Position numbers and translations under genes: made by a program. Of a stretch of 64,000 nucleotides of DNA, positions 8,285-17,150 are shown one piece after another (within the stretch, counting starts at the first letter, position 1; every line of letters starts with the position of its first letter). Source of the stretch: an uncultured Shimia sp. (GTDB taxonomy: Bacteria; Pseudomonadota; Alphaproteobacteria; Rhodobacterales; Rhodobacteraceae); NCBI GenBank assembly GCA_937897325.1, contig CALCOY010000067.1:1-64000 (forward strand). Reading direction: 5' to 3'. Under the pieces are notes generated by a model. That model searched no databases and had not been told where the DNA came from. It was given only the letters and a program-made list of their open reading frames with translations.

Positions 8285-9444
8285 TAATCTAGGTCCTCTA
8301 TGGTGAAGTTCATGAATTCTTGTTCTTGCATCCGAGCCGCTGCGAGACGCAGTTGCTCAGCGCTAAGGGGTTGGGTCCGTGCGGCTTGCAGTCTTGTCAT
8401 TGCTGCAATGAGACGGACCAGTTCAGCCCGGGCGTAGGTGTTCAACGCCATGGACTCTTGCACATCGGTGGTGGAGCCAATGCGGGTCACGATATCCCGC
8501 ACGCGAAGGGCGGCTTGGCGGATCGCAGTTGGTGAGTTGCTGCCATAGAAGGCTGCGCCCGTACCCATCATCGACAGGTTCGAGTTCGCCAGTAGGGCAG
8601 GGTCGATTGTGCCGAGCGCTTCGATCCCGCCAATCCGCGCAAGGTATTCGTTGTATTTCTGCGGAATGACGGTGACGTAGTGCTGCGTCTCTTGGAACGG
8701 CGGCACGCCGCTGTACTCGATCACGCGGCCCGGGCCAGCGTTATAGGCGGCAAGCGCGAAGATAATGTTGCCGTCAAAGCGGGCGAGCTGTTGTGCCAGA
8801 TACCGCGCCCCGCCTTCGACTTGGAGGTAAGGGCTGTTTCGATACTCAGGGAAGATACCCAGATCGCCCGCCGTTCCCGGCATGATCTGCGTCAGGCCAT
8901 ATGCTCCGACCGGGCTTTCGGCCCGGATCACGAACCGGCTTTCCTGCCAAATCAGCGCTTGGATCAAGGCCCGCCATTGTACGACGGACAGACCCGCCGC
9001 GCCGACGCCCGGATGACCATGGGTTTCCTGTGCTACGCGGATGATAAGCTGCTCGATATTCTCGGCGGCATCGCCGAACATTTGATCGCCAGCGGGGTTG
9101 GGATCGAGGTCAGCGGTCCCATAGACCGCCTCTACGGACCTATCCGCATCGCCGCTGCCGTCTTCAAGGCCAGAGACCATTCCCGATATAGCAACGCCGC
9201 CAGCATCAAAGCTGGTCTGGGCATCGAGAATGGCGTCGAGAACCGAAAGCTGTTCTCGTTCAATCTCTGAAATGGCCTCTTCGACAGCAAGGGTGTCGCC
9301 TTGCACAGCAAGGTCAGCCTCTCGATCAGCCGTTTCGATGATGTCGCGGGCCGTGAGACCGGAATCCACAACCGGCACGCCCTGGGCAAGTGCGCTGGTT
9401 GAGACACCGATCAGCAACAGCGCTGCGACGGTGAGCTTACTCAT
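8284..9444 (-). CDS. VirB5-like protein with an inserted lytic transglycosylase (SLT) domain
   Basis: With the start at 9444 (MSKLTVAALLLIG) the product has 386 residues and a signal peptide of about 20. Residues about 150-290 are a lytic transglycosylase domain: catalytic Glu168 in IWQESRF, then GAYGLTQIMPGTAGDLG and FALAAYNAGPGRV. The flanks do not look like VirB1. The mature N-terminus QGVPVVDSG and the C-terminal stretch QESMALNTYARAEL...EFMNFTIEDL match the neighbouring VirB5 (QGVPVVDTQ; KESVDLNTRVTAEL...NFMEFTIPDL). It therefore reads as a VirB5 paralogue with an SLT insert, in addition to a separate VirB1. It should cleave peptidoglycan where the channel crosses the wall. It overlaps the lipoprotein gene by 8 bases. 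Confidence 0.85.
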   Translation of the reverse strand: MSKLTVAALLLIGVSTSALAQGVPVVDSGLTARDIIETADREADLAVQGDTLAVEEAISEIEREQLSVLDAILDAQTSFDAGGVAISGMVSGLEDGSGDADRSVEAVYGTADLDPNPAGDQMFGDAAENIEQLIIRVAQETHGHPGVGAAGLSVVQWRALIQALIWQESRFVIRAESPVGAYGLTQIMPGTAGDLGIFPEYRNSPYLQVEGGARYLAQQLARFDGNIIFALAAYNAGPGRVIEYSGVPPFQETQHYVTVIPQKYNEYLARIGGIEALGTIDPALLANSNLSMMGTGAAFYGSNSPTAIRQAALRVRDIVTRIGSTTDVQESMALNTYARAELVRLIAAMTRLQAARTQPLSAEQLRLAAARMQEQEFMNFTIEDLD

Positions 9445-9613
9445 TGGCAATGTCCTCCAAATCAAGCAGATCAGGACCACCAAGAGCGTCGAAAGAGCAG
9501 TCGTGCGAAGCAGGACCACGCGACACAAAGCTAAAGCAGTTGGCTTGTGGCTCTTGATAGTCCGCGCAACCTGCGATCACGGACAGCAGTAGAATACCGA
9601 TCAATTTCTTCAT
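9437..9613 (-). CDS. virB7: Small VirB7-like lipoprotein
   Basis: The 58-residue product starts MKKLIGILLLSVIAGC, a lipoprotein signal with lipobox VIAGC (Cys16). The mature part carries two further cysteines (NCFSF, HDCSF). Size, lipidation and position in the operon fit VirB7, the outer-membrane lipoprotein that stabilises VirB9, though it precedes virB5 rather than virB8. Its start overlaps the virB4 stop by 4 bases and its stop overlaps the next gene by 8. An entry-exclusion lipoprotein is an alternative. Confidence 0.75.
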   Translation of the reverse strand: MKKLIGILLLSVIAGCADYQEPQANCFSFVSRGPASHDCSFDALGGPDLLDLEDIANE

Positions 9614-11988
9614 TGTTGGAGCCTCCAAAAGTCTGGCCGATCCCGGTAATCGGAGCCGACGAGTTTTTCACCTGCCTCCATCCCGCCGAGGATGGTCAGG
9701 TTGTTGCCAAGGGCGCTTAGGTCTGCGTCCACGACGACTGATCCTTGGTCATCTCGAATGAGCGCCAAGCGAGAATTCGTGCCGGTGCTGAGAAGGGTAT
9801 CCAGCTCTTTCTGGTAGAGATTGAGCATCTGGTAGTCCGAGGCATTGGCTCGAATGTTTGGGAGAAGAACCTGCGTTGGAACGGCTTCAACAATGGTTTT
9901 ACCGGTGCGGGTCCGTTCAAGCTGGCTCGCATATTGGGTCATCATCACAGCCACGGTGTTCTGTTTCCGTGCTGTCACCAGCCATTGCGACAAGCGTTCC
10001 GCGAAATACTCGTTGTCGAGCGCTTTCCACGCTTCATCAATGATGATGATGGTTGGGCGGCGGTCTTCGATCTTCCTCTCGATCCGGCGGAACAAGTAGC
10101 TAAGAACGGCCATCCGTTCCTTGTCGCTTTCGCTGTCGAGGATCCCGGTCAGGTCGAAGCCGACCAAATCGCCGTCCAGCGAGAAAGTGTCTTCAAGGCT
10201 ATGCCCGAAAATCCAGCCGAACCTGCCTTTTTGAGCCCATTCAAGAACGCGCTGGTTGAGGTCGCCATCGTCATCCATCGACATGAACAGCGACGCGAAG
10301 TTTTGCCAGTCCCGTAGACCCGGATCGGTGGCCTGTGCGTTCTGGCGGACGCATTCCACGATCCTGTTGGTCTGGGCGGGTGTCAGCGGCTTGTCTTCGC
10401 GGTAGAGCAGGGAGCCAAACCAGTCGGACAGCCACGCAATGCCGCGATCATCCACTTCCGTCCAAAGTGGGTTCAGTCCCGTGGACCGCCCGCCTTGGAT
10501 TGTCGTGTAGCTGCCGCCATTGGCACGGACAGCCATTTCCATCCCTTGCCGGTAGTCGAAAACGAAGACGCGTGCATTGGCTCGCACTGCCTGTGTCATC
10601 AAAAAAGCCGAGAAGACAGACTTACCAGAGCCGGGACGGCCCATAATCAACGTGTGGCCGCTCGTAGGCTCTTTCTCGGGTGAACCAGCCTCATGGTAGG
10701 AGAAGCGATAAGCGCTTTTCTCAGGCGTCGGGAAGATTGAAATGATCTTGCCCCACGGCACTTCAGGACCGGCCTTGCCAAGCTGCGTTCGGTGGAAGGC
10801 GGCGAAGTCAGCAAAATTTCGATTGGTCACTGTACTGGCGCGGAGGCGCTTGGGCTGATTGCCTGGGTGCTGGCTGAAATAGTGGGTGTTGGCCCCGAAG
10901 CGGTCACTCACCATTGTGACGCCTTCGGAGGCGGCGGCGTTTACAATCTCAGCACCAAGGCTTTCAAGTTCCTCGCGGGTTTCAGCAAAAACCGTCACCA
11001 CCATGTGGTGGTCGCCCATGCTGGCGCGTTTCGCTTCCAGATCGTCAGCGAGTAGCAGGAGGTTTTCGCGCAAGGAAACCGCGGCGTCGTCTGCCGCCTG
11101 CATTTGCTTCACCTGCCGCTTGATCCGCGAAATCGTCATGTTGGTGTTCACGGGCGTGAACGAGTGAGTGACGATCATATCGACGGGCAGGTTGAGCTGG
11201 TCGAACATGACGCAGTTCGTTTGCTCGGAATAGTCTTTGATGCTGTAGCTCTTGCCGAAGCGACGGCCTGCAACGCCCTCGCTCAGCTCGAAGTAATCGC
11301 CATAGAATGTGGTCCGCGTGTTTGACACGGATGACGCCAGAAAGCCGAATTTCGAAGTATGATAGAGCGGCAGTTCTTGACCCGTGTTCAGCGCACCAAG
11401 AAAGCCGACAAGCTCGCCTTTTTCAGCCGACAAGATCGACGGTTTCAGATTGCCGAGGCCGGACATGAAAATGCCTACGGCTTCATTTAGTCGGCGAAGA
11501 CGCTTCGCGGTTTCCTCGCGCAATCTTGCAGGCGAAGGCTTCCGCATGAAGGTCAAGAAACTCTTAGAGGGAGGACGATGGATCACGGTCAAAGTGATCG
11601 TCTTGTCGCGCAAGCCGCCATTTTCGAGCTTGCCACGCCATTGCTGATCAACCATCGCGGCGAAGCTGTCGCCTTCGATGGGTTCTACATCGACACCGAT
11701 CCCCTTGGAGACCTTGTGGACATAGTAGCTGAATTCTTCGCCTAGTTGGGCCACGATCCGGGCGAAGCTCGCCCGGATGCCATCTAGGTAATCATCATCG
11801 GTCGTATAGCTATTGATCCCGGTGATCCGGATGCACTGGAACAACTCATTAACGCGCGTCCGCACGGTACGATCATCAACGAGGCTCACATAGGGCAGCA
11901 TGTGGGCCAGTTGCTTTTCGTGCTGAAACCACACAGGCATCAATGTGCGTTCATCCAACTCGTCACGGGGCATAGCTGTCTCCGCCAT
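9610..11988 (-). CDS. virB4: VirB4 ATPase
   Basis: The 792-residue protein matches VirB4/TrbE throughout: an N-terminal CagE/TrbE domain to about residue 400, then Walker A GRPGSGKS at 450-457, Walker B TIIIIDEAWKALDNEYF in the C-terminal third, and the VMMTQYASQL and VPTQVLLPN segments of the RecA-like core. VirB4 powers pilus biogenesis and works with VirB11 and VirD4. It overlaps virB3 by 26 bases and the lipoprotein gene by 4. An alternative start six codons in (11973) is possible. The length is normal for the family. Confidence 0.95.
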   Translation of the reverse strand: MAETAMPRDELDERTLMPVWFQHEKQLAHMLPYVSLVDDRTVRTRVNELFQCIRITGINSYTTDDDYLDGIRASFARIVAQLGEEFSYYVHKVSKGIGVDVEPIEGDSFAAMVDQQWRGKLENGGLRDKTITLTVIHRPPSKSFLTFMRKPSPARLREETAKRLRRLNEAVGIFMSGLGNLKPSILSAEKGELVGFLGALNTGQELPLYHTSKFGFLASSVSNTRTTFYGDYFELSEGVAGRRFGKSYSIKDYSEQTNCVMFDQLNLPVDMIVTHSFTPVNTNMTISRIKRQVKQMQAADDAAVSLRENLLLLADDLEAKRASMGDHHMVVTVFAETREELESLGAEIVNAAASEGVTMVSDRFGANTHYFSQHPGNQPKRLRASTVTNRNFADFAAFHRTQLGKAGPEVPWGKIISIFPTPEKSAYRFSYHEAGSPEKEPTSGHTLIMGRPGSGKSVFSAFLMTQAVRANARVFVFDYRQGMEMAVRANGGSYTTIQGGRSTGLNPLWTEVDDRGIAWLSDWFGSLLYREDKPLTPAQTNRIVECVRQNAQATDPGLRDWQNFASLFMSMDDDGDLNQRVLEWAQKGRFGWIFGHSLEDTFSLDGDLVGFDLTGILDSESDKERMAVLSYLFRRIERKIEDRRPTIIIIDEAWKALDNEYFAERLSQWLVTARKQNTVAVMMTQYASQLERTRTGKTIVEAVPTQVLLPNIRANASDYQMLNLYQKELDTLLSTGTNSRLALIRDDQGSVVVDADLSALGNNLTILGGMEAGEKLVGSDYRDRPDFWRLQQ

Positions 11989-12241
11989 GGATTTTCCTGT
12001 TTCTGGTAGGGGGCGTTTCTTGAAGGGCGGTCATCGCAACGTCGATGAACCGGGGGTCCCAATCCGCCGCCTTCCAGAGGACCGGATACAGAACCGCCGC
12101 GATGCCAAGCACGAGGAAGCTCTGTATCCAGACAAAGAGCAGTACGGTGCCGAACAGCCAAACAACGGCATACATGATCGGCAGACCGAACAGTTTGGGC
12201 GGGCGCACGAGGCCAAGGAAGAGAGGTGATCTTTCAGCCAC
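11963..12241 (-). CDS. virB3: VirB3 inner-membrane protein
   Basis: The 92-residue product begins VAERSPLFLGLVRPPKLFGLP, the standard N-terminus of VirB3 (SPLFLGLTRPP type). One or two membrane helices follow at about residues 24-60, then a short hydrophilic tail. I chose the GTG at 12241 because homology starts there and because it leaves an 11-bp gap to virB2. VirB3 associates with VirB4 in the inner membrane, and the two genes overlap here. Confidence 0.88.
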   Translation of the reverse strand: MAERSPLFLGLVRPPKLFGLPIMYAVVWLFGTVLLFVWIQSFLVLGIAAVLYPVLWKAADWDPRFIDVAMTALQETPPTRNRKIHGGDSYAP

Positions 12242-12252
12242 GCGACACCCCC

Positions 12253-12537
12253 TTAGCTGAAGACCGCTGCAACAATTGTCGGCGCTGCGGCGACACCCGC
12301 GATACCGACCAGAACCCACAGGGCTTGGCGCAGGTCGATGATGTTGAAGAACCAGCTCAGGAAGACGCCGATGACGGCCAGCGTGGCGATCACGACACCA
12401 AGCGGACCAGTCAGCGCGTCAACGATACCCTGCAAGAGGTTCTGGATCGGCGATAGGTCGATAGATTGCGCCATCGCCGGTTCGGCCATGACGATGAAGA
12501 CCGTACAGACGGTCAGCAGTAGTTGGATCGGCCTCAT
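12253..12537 (-). CDS. virB2: VirB2 major pilin
   Basis: The 94-residue prepilin has a signal peptide of about 23 residues (ending AMAQ) and two hydrophobic helices in the mature part (PLGVVIATLAVIGVFLSWFF and QALWVLVGIAGVAAAPTIV) joined by a short polar loop. This is the VirB2/TrbC pilin pattern. It is exported, cleaved and polymerised into the conjugative pilus. Its start overlaps the virB1 stop by 4 bases. Confidence 0.92.
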   Translation of the reverse strand: MRPIQLLLTVCTVFIVMAEPAMAQSIDLSPIQNLLQGIVDALTGPLGVVIATLAVIGVFLSWFFNIIDLRQALWVLVGIAGVAAAPTIVAAVFS

Positions 12538-13283
12538 GAGTTTTCTCCTTCAAGCCTGTTGAACACGGCCAGCACCCGCTGAACGTGGTTTTGCGTTTCA
12601 CGGTAAGGCGGGATGCCCCCGTATTGCCTGACGGCATCGGGGCCAGCGTTGTATGCCGCCAGCGCCAACCGCGCGTCGCCGAAGGTCTCTAATTGTGCGA
12701 CCAGGTAACGCGCGGAGCCGTCAAGATTTGCCCGCCAGTCAAAGGGATCGACGCCAAGATCTTCGGCGGTTCCCGGCATGAGCTGACCCAGGCCAATCGC
12801 GCCGACATGCGAACGTGCGTTCACATTGTAGGCGCTCTCGATTTCGATGTTTGAGCGGAACAACAGACGCCACTCGGTGACGGTCAAGCCCGCAGCACGC
12901 AAGCCCCTGTGGCTGCCATAGCGCATTGCAGTGTCGTCTATCGCTGCAAGGATTTCAGGACGGGGCACGGCGACACGGGGCGCGACTGCCGCTACCCTGA
13001 AAGTGCCATCGCCATCCGCCTCTTCTTGAGCAGCGTCAGGTTCGTCACCTTGTCCGAAAATGTAGAGAGGGGCATTGGGATCGCCTTGACCGACCCCGTC
13101 GTTGTAGTTGCGTGCAAAGCGGTCTTGAGGCTGGGAGGCGGAAAGCGAGCCATCGCTTTCCATCGTAAAGACCATGCCTTGGGAATGCGCGGCGCTTGCC
13201 GCGAGCAGGAAGCCGAGAAAGCTAGCCTTGGTTAGCGTCGTCTTCGGATTGGGACAGCGTGTACGTCCATCGCTGTCCTTCAT
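12534..13283 (-). CDS. virB1: VirB1 lytic transglycosylase
   Basis: The 249-residue protein has an N-terminal export signal with a long basic lead (hydrophobic core about residues 20-32, SFLGFLLAASAAHSQ). The C-terminal SLT domain has catalytic Glu149 in EIESAYN, then GAIGLGQLMPGTAEDLGVDP and LALAAYNAGPDAVRQYGG. It digests peptidoglycan locally so the channel can assemble. The start at 13283 overlaps the upstream gene by 62 bases; no closer start with an ATG or GTG precedes the signal peptide. A second SLT protein lies downstream at 8284-9444. Confidence 0.85.
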   Translation of the reverse strand: MKDSDGRTRCPNPKTTLTKASFLGFLLAASAAHSQGMVFTMESDGSLSASQPQDRFARNYNDGVGQGDPNAPLYIFGQGDEPDAAQEEADGDGTFRVAAVAPRVAVPRPEILAAIDDTAMRYGSHRGLRAAGLTVTEWRLLFRSNIEIESAYNVNARSHVGAIGLGQLMPGTAEDLGVDPFDWRANLDGSARYLVAQLETFGDARLALAAYNAGPDAVRQYGGIPPYRETQNHVQRVLAVFNRLEGENS

Positions 13284-13599
13284 AGACCGGGAACGCAACC
13301 ACTGAGAAACCGAGGTCAATGAGGAACGAGACCAGTCCAGTGACGGTTTTGAAGGTCCTGATCTGGATCGAGTCTCCGGAGGTTCGGGCTCTTGCAGTGA
13401 CGAGTTGCTTTTCGACACCTTCATCGCTGACAGCACGTAGTACCCACAGACCGTGCCAGACCGAGTTCTTCCGGTAGGCATCTTCCATGCAGACAACTTC
13501 GACGTGATATCCGGATTCGATGAGGTCCTTGAATCCTGCTTCTGTAACCACATTCGGCGCTTCTTTTGCTAAATCCATCGCCATAGCGCGCTCTTTCAT
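13222..13599 (-). CDS. First gene of the T4SS operon, hypothetical, about 120 aa
   Basis: Starts are possible at 13599, 13584 and 13578; 13584 has the best spacing to a GAAAGAG ribosome-binding sequence. The product is a soluble alpha/beta protein (HVEVVCMEDAYRKNSVWHGLW; VSFLIDLGFSVVAFPVY) that I cannot assign. It overlaps virB1 by 62 bases, so it is in the T4SS operon, and it lies directly downstream of the paired CAAAACCGTAT boxes. A cytoplasmic regulatory or accessory role is the likely guess. Confidence 0.65.
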   Translation of the reverse strand: MKERAMAMDLAKEAPNVVTEAGFKDLIESGYHVEVVCMEDAYRKNSVWHGLWVLRAVSDEGVEKQLVTARARTSGDSIQIRTFKTVTGLVSFLIDLGFSVVAFPVYEGQRWTYTLSQSEDDANQG

Positions 13600-13641
13600 T
13601 CGTTGGGCGCACCGAGGCATTTGCTTCGATGAGCCATAGTT

Positions 13642-13683
13642 ACAATAATACGGTTTTGTGCGCAAGATACGGTTTTGTCTTGC
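13642..13683 (-). promoter_or_regulatory. Paired CAAAACCGTAT boxes before the T4SS operon (site A)
   Basis: On the minus strand two copies of ACAAAACCGTAT occur 19 bp apart. The gene-proximal copy continues as TATTGTAACT and its inner edge is about 43 bp from the first start codon. The same arrangement recurs at 50480-50517 and, more loosely, at 56380-56417; a single box is at 51400-51416. The position and AT-rich 3' side fit an operator overlapping a promoter. The regulator is not identified. Confidence 0.7.
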
Positions 13684-13754
13684 ATTCACCCGAGAACCTG
13701 GGTCATTATTACGCACGCAAAGGCGATTTTCTCAAGCATTGAAGGCAGAAAGCC

Positions 13755-14042
13755 ATGAAAGCAGGTCGGTCAGCCAGGCGCTGTGTTTCCGTATTTTTGT
13801 TGATTGTTTTTCCCACAGGGGCGGTCGCACAAACATGCTATGCGCCACCGAGACCCTTCGTTCCGACCGATCCGCAAGATGTTCAAGAGTATCGAGACCT
13901 GATCGCGCGCGACTTCGAAACCTACATTACAGACATCCAAGCCTACTTTCGGTGTCTTGAAGAAGAGCGGGCGCGCGCTTTCGAAGAGGCGCGGGAGGTC
14001 AGCGAAGAGTATGGAAGGTTTTTGCAGATCACTGGGGAGTAA
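13755..14042 (+). CDS. Exported hypothetical protein divergent from the T4SS operon, 95 aa
   Basis: The product has a signal peptide of about 26 residues (core CVSVFLLIVFPTGAVAQ). The mature part starts TCYAPPRPFVPTD and continues as one long charged helix (residues 40-90, Glu/Arg-rich) with two cysteines. It lies divergently from the T4SS operon across the site A region, so the two may be co-regulated. A periplasmic protein linked to mating is plausible; the family is unknown to me. Confidence 0.65.
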   Translation: MKAGRSARRCVSVFLLIVFPTGAVAQTCYAPPRPFVPTDPQDVQEYRDLIARDFETYITDIQAYFRCLEEERARAFEEAREVSEEYGRFLQITGE

Positions 14043-14144
14043 CTGTGCAGCACGTGCTAGCAACGCGTGAACTCAATGCCTTTTAAGCGGAGCCGGGTAG
14101 AGTTTGTGCGCGGTGTGTTGGCCAACTGCCGATAAGTGATGGAT

Positions 14145-15494
14145 TGGATGCCCCTCCTGCTGGTTCACAACTGAACCGATCTGACCAAAGACTGGTCGGA
14201 AACCGAAGGAGGACAAGATGGAAGAGCTTCACATCATTGGCGTCGACCTAGCCAAACGCGTGTTTCAGGTACATGGAGCAGATATCAGGGGACGCGTTCA
14301 ATTTCGTAAGAAACTTAGCCGCCCACAATTCATGAAATTCCTTAGCGAGATTCCACGCTGCACAATTGCGATGGAAGCTTGTTCGACGGCGCATCATTGG
14401 GGGCGCGAGGCAGGAGAGTTGGGCCATACCGTTCGCCTGATCCCACCAGTCTATGTGAAGCCATTCGTGAAAAGGCACAAAAATGATGCTGTGGACGCTG
14501 AAGCCATCGTCGAGGCTGCGCTACGGCCATATATGAGTTTCGTGGCAGTGAAAACCAAAGAACAACAGGCGCAGGCAGCGCTGTTCCGAAGCCGAGATCT
14601 CTATCTGCGTCAGCGCACTCAACTCATCAATGCCATGCACGGGCACCTCGCAGAATACGGTGTCCTGCTGCCATCATCTCGGGCAAGTGTTGCGCGGATG
14701 GTGGCGGCTTCCCGAGAACATTCTGAAAGCTTGCCAGCACCGGTTTTCGAAATGGCCATGCTCATGGCAGAGAACATTGAGGAGCTGACGAGCAAGATTT
14801 CAACCATCGACCGTGCCTTGAAGAAGATGGCACAGGCGTCGCCCGAGGCGAGGCGCCTACGCACTATGCCGGGTGTTGGCCCCATTACAGCGGTGGCCAT
14901 CCAAGCCTTCTGTCCAGCAGCGAAAGACTTTGACCGTGGACGTGGTTTTGCAGCCTGGCTCGGCCTCGTGCCACGTCAGAATTCAACTGGCGGCAAAGAT
15001 CGGTTTGGCAGGATTACGAAGATGGGGCAGCGCGATGTACGACGATTGCTTGTAACTGGGGCAATGTCGGTGATCAGTGCGTCCGAGCGAAAAGGTCGTT
15101 GCGACGATCCTTGGCTTGAGAATATGCTAAGGAAGAAGCCACGTTTGGTTGCTGCTGTAGCGCTTGCCAATAGGATGGCGCGTCAGCTGTGGGCCATGAT
15201 GGTGACAGAGAAGAACTACGAAATTCGGGCTGCCGCATAAAGAAACGGCACCGGATACCGGCAGGACTGAAGAGGCGAAGGAAAGTTACGGAACACGGAT
15301 CAAGAGATTGACTCGGAACACCCAGAATAAGCGCGTGGCCATTGATAGGCCGCATAAGTGATTGGGACCCGGATCGCGTATCTCCATAAAGGCCCGCGGC
15401 CATGTGTCGCGGCAACGATGAGGCCGGACACCTGACTGCACCAGATCAGTCGTTCCAAGACCTACTGACACCAAATTCAGACCCGGGGCATCCA
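14145..15494 (+). mobile_element. IS110-family element, IS1111 type
   Basis: A complete DEDD transposase gene lies between inverted copies of TGGATGCCCC (14145-14154 and 15485-15494). Subterminal inverted repeats of this size are the mark of the IS1111 subgroup, as other IS110 elements lack them. A 245-bp non-coding stretch follows the transposase inside the right repeat. In this subgroup that is where the guide (bridge) RNA has been reported. The true ends probably lie a few bases outside the repeats. Confidence 0.8.
14218..15240 (+). CDS. IS110/IS1111-family DEDD transposase
   Basis: The 340-residue protein has the N-terminal DEDD domain (first Asp in IIGVDLAKRVFQVHG, then AMEAC and KNDAVDAEAI) and the C-terminal transposase_20 domain with MPGVGPITAVAI, FAAWLGLVPRQNSTGGKDR and GQRDVRRLLVTGAMS. 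The catalytic Ser region at the end of that domain is present. It carries out site-specific insertion and excision without ordinary inverted-repeat cleavage. An AAGGAGG ribosome-binding site precedes the ATG. The gene appears intact. Confidence 0.93.
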   Translation: MEELHIIGVDLAKRVFQVHGADIRGRVQFRKKLSRPQFMKFLSEIPRCTIAMEACSTAHHWGREAGELGHTVRLIPPVYVKPFVKRHKNDAVDAEAIVEAALRPYMSFVAVKTKEQQAQAALFRSRDLYLRQRTQLINAMHGHLAEYGVLLPSSRASVARMVAASREHSESLPAPVFEMAMLMAENIEELTSKISTIDRALKKMAQASPEARRLRTMPGVGPITAVAIQAFCPAAKDFDRGRGFAAWLGLVPRQNSTGGKDRFGRITKMGQRDVRRLLVTGAMSVISASERKGRCDDPWLENMLRKKPRLVAAVALANRMARQLWAMMVTEKNYEIRAAA

Positions 15495-15644
15495 CACCCG
15501 CTTATGTGCAATCGACTTTCAAAGCTAGTTTTTGATGTGGGGGTAGGGGGTAATCAATGTAAAAGCGGCCATTCGTTAAGCTACAAACGATCGAGCATTT
15601 TGCGGGACATTTCCGCCATTCGGTCGCAGAGACTCAATGTCGGC

Positions 15645-17006
15645 TTATCGCCAAGCCTCTTTGTTTTGTGGAGCCTCTACCACTGCTCGAAGTGTTCTCA
15701 AGGCGTTTTCCATCTCTGCTCGGTTACGAGGCGCGCCGATACACAGCCGAAGGCCATTTTGTAATCCGGAGCGTTCGCCTTTTGCTGCGAACTGAGAGGC
15801 GGGCGATACCAACACATTTGCTTCGGCGAGTGCTTCGACCACCCAGTCTTGCCGAGCGTTAGACGGAAGAGGCAGCAGCACATGCATACTCTGCGGCTGT
15901 GTTTCGATCTGCATTCCGGCCAGTATGCGGCGTACAATGGCCTGGCGTTTGAAGACCTCTTTGCGCTTGGCGCGGACGACCAGATCATATTGACCGGATG
16001 AAACAATCTCGGACGCGACTGATGCCATGAGTGGTGCGTTCATCCAGACGGAAGCACGTTGGGCGCGGTCCACGGCGTCTTTGTGGCGGCCTGGCGAGAC
16101 CAGAAAACACACTCTTAGGCCCGGAGCCCAACTCTTGGAGAGCGTTCGAATGTAGAGGGTTCGATCTGGAGCAAGTTCGGTTAACGGTGTCGGGGGCTCT
16201 TCAAGCAGGAAACCGTAGGCGTCGTCTTCGAGGAGTGTCACATCGTGAGCATTGGCGATTTTGGCGATCTCTGAACGGCGTTCCAATGAGAGAGTGGTGG
16301 ACGTTGGGTTCTGTACATTGGGGATGCAGAACAAGGCTGAGACATCATGTTTTCGGCACAGCCGATCAAAACTCTCGGGGACAATCCCGTCTCTATCCGC
16401 ATCCACTTCCACAACATCGAGGCGAAGCATTTCGCATGCGAGACGTACCATAGGATAGGTCAAACGCTCGACTGCCACGACCTGCCCAGGACGGCAGGTC
16501 GCCATCAGTGCCAGCATCAATGCGTGCTGTCCGCCGCTGCATATAGTGATCGCTTTGTGGCTGTCGATTGGTGTCTCACGATCTTCGTTGAGCCACCTCC
16601 AAGCGGTCAGCCGGTCATATTCGGACCCAGGATTGTTCCGGTAGTCGAGCACATCGCAATCTGGATCGCTTAGCACCTTTGCGATTGCGGCTTGGAAAAT
16701 GTCGTCCTGTTCAGGCAGGACGAGATGGTTTTTGCTGAAGTCCACAACTGCCTTGCCAGGGGTCTCGTAGGAAAACTCCATCGCCCGTGCGTCGGCGTTC
16801 ATCCGAACAAAGGTTCCGCGACCGACCTCGCCGATGGTCAGCCCCATGGCCTCCATTTCCGAGAACACCTTAGTTGCTGTCCCCAACGACAACCCATGGC
16901 GATGTGCCAGTTCCCTATGTGTCGGCAGGCGGTCACCCGGCTTGAGGGTCCCTCTGCGGATGTCCCGGGCTAGGTCAGCGGCAACGTCTTTGTACTTTAC
17001 CCGCAT
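15645..17006 (-). CDS. MocR/PdxR-type regulator (GntR winged helix plus aminotransferase-like domain)
   Basis: In this 453-residue protein, residues 1-70 are a GntR-type winged helix (VAADLARDIRRGTLKPGDRLP, LAHRHGLSLGTATKVFSEM). The rest is a fold-type I aminotransferase domain with the PLP lysine in RTLSKSWAPGLR. MocR proteins bind PLP or an amino-acid adduct and usually control a divergent neighbour. Here the divergent neighbour is an aminotransferase/RidA/racemase operon, with 175 bp between the starts holding repeated TACAAT boxes. It is probably an activator of that operon responding to an amino acid or amine. Confidence 0.9.
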   Translation of the reverse strand: MRVKYKDVAADLARDIRRGTLKPGDRLPTHRELAHRHGLSLGTATKVFSEMEAMGLTIGEVGRGTFVRMNADARAMEFSYETPGKAVVDFSKNHLVLPEQDDIFQAAIAKVLSDPDCDVLDYRNNPGSEYDRLTAWRWLNEDRETPIDSHKAITICSGGQHALMLALMATCRPGQVVAVERLTYPMVRLACEMLRLDVVEVDADRDGIVPESFDRLCRKHDVSALFCIPNVQNPTSTTLSLERRSEIAKIANAHDVTLLEDDAYGFLLEEPPTPLTELAPDRTLYIRTLSKSWAPGLRVCFLVSPGRHKDAVDRAQRASVWMNAPLMASVASEIVSSGQYDLVVRAKRKEVFKRQAIVRRILAGMQIETQPQSMHVLLPLPSNARQDWVVEALAEANVLVSPASQFAAKGERSGLQNGLRLCIGAPRNRAEMENALRTLRAVVEAPQNKEAWR

Positions 17007-17023
17007 CGATCAACCCACAATTT

Positions 17024-17150
17024 GCACAATATGATGATTGTACTGGGCCAAGATGCGTCCGCAAGGACTGATGAAACTCTCGGCGAGATTCATTGTCTTA
17101 TATACAATGAAAATCTTGACCCTCACATTTGATACAATCAGTTATTTGTA
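17024..17150. promoter_or_regulatory. Divergent MocR control region
   Basis: Between the divergent starts at 17006 and 17182 there is an inverted repeat ACAAT-N6-ATTGT (17026-17041) and two direct copies of ATACAAT (17102-17108 and 17132-17138) 30 bp apart. TTGTACCAAATATAT follows near 17146. Repeated TACAAT boxes are typical of MocR-type operators. The binding assignment is inference. Confidence 0.5.
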
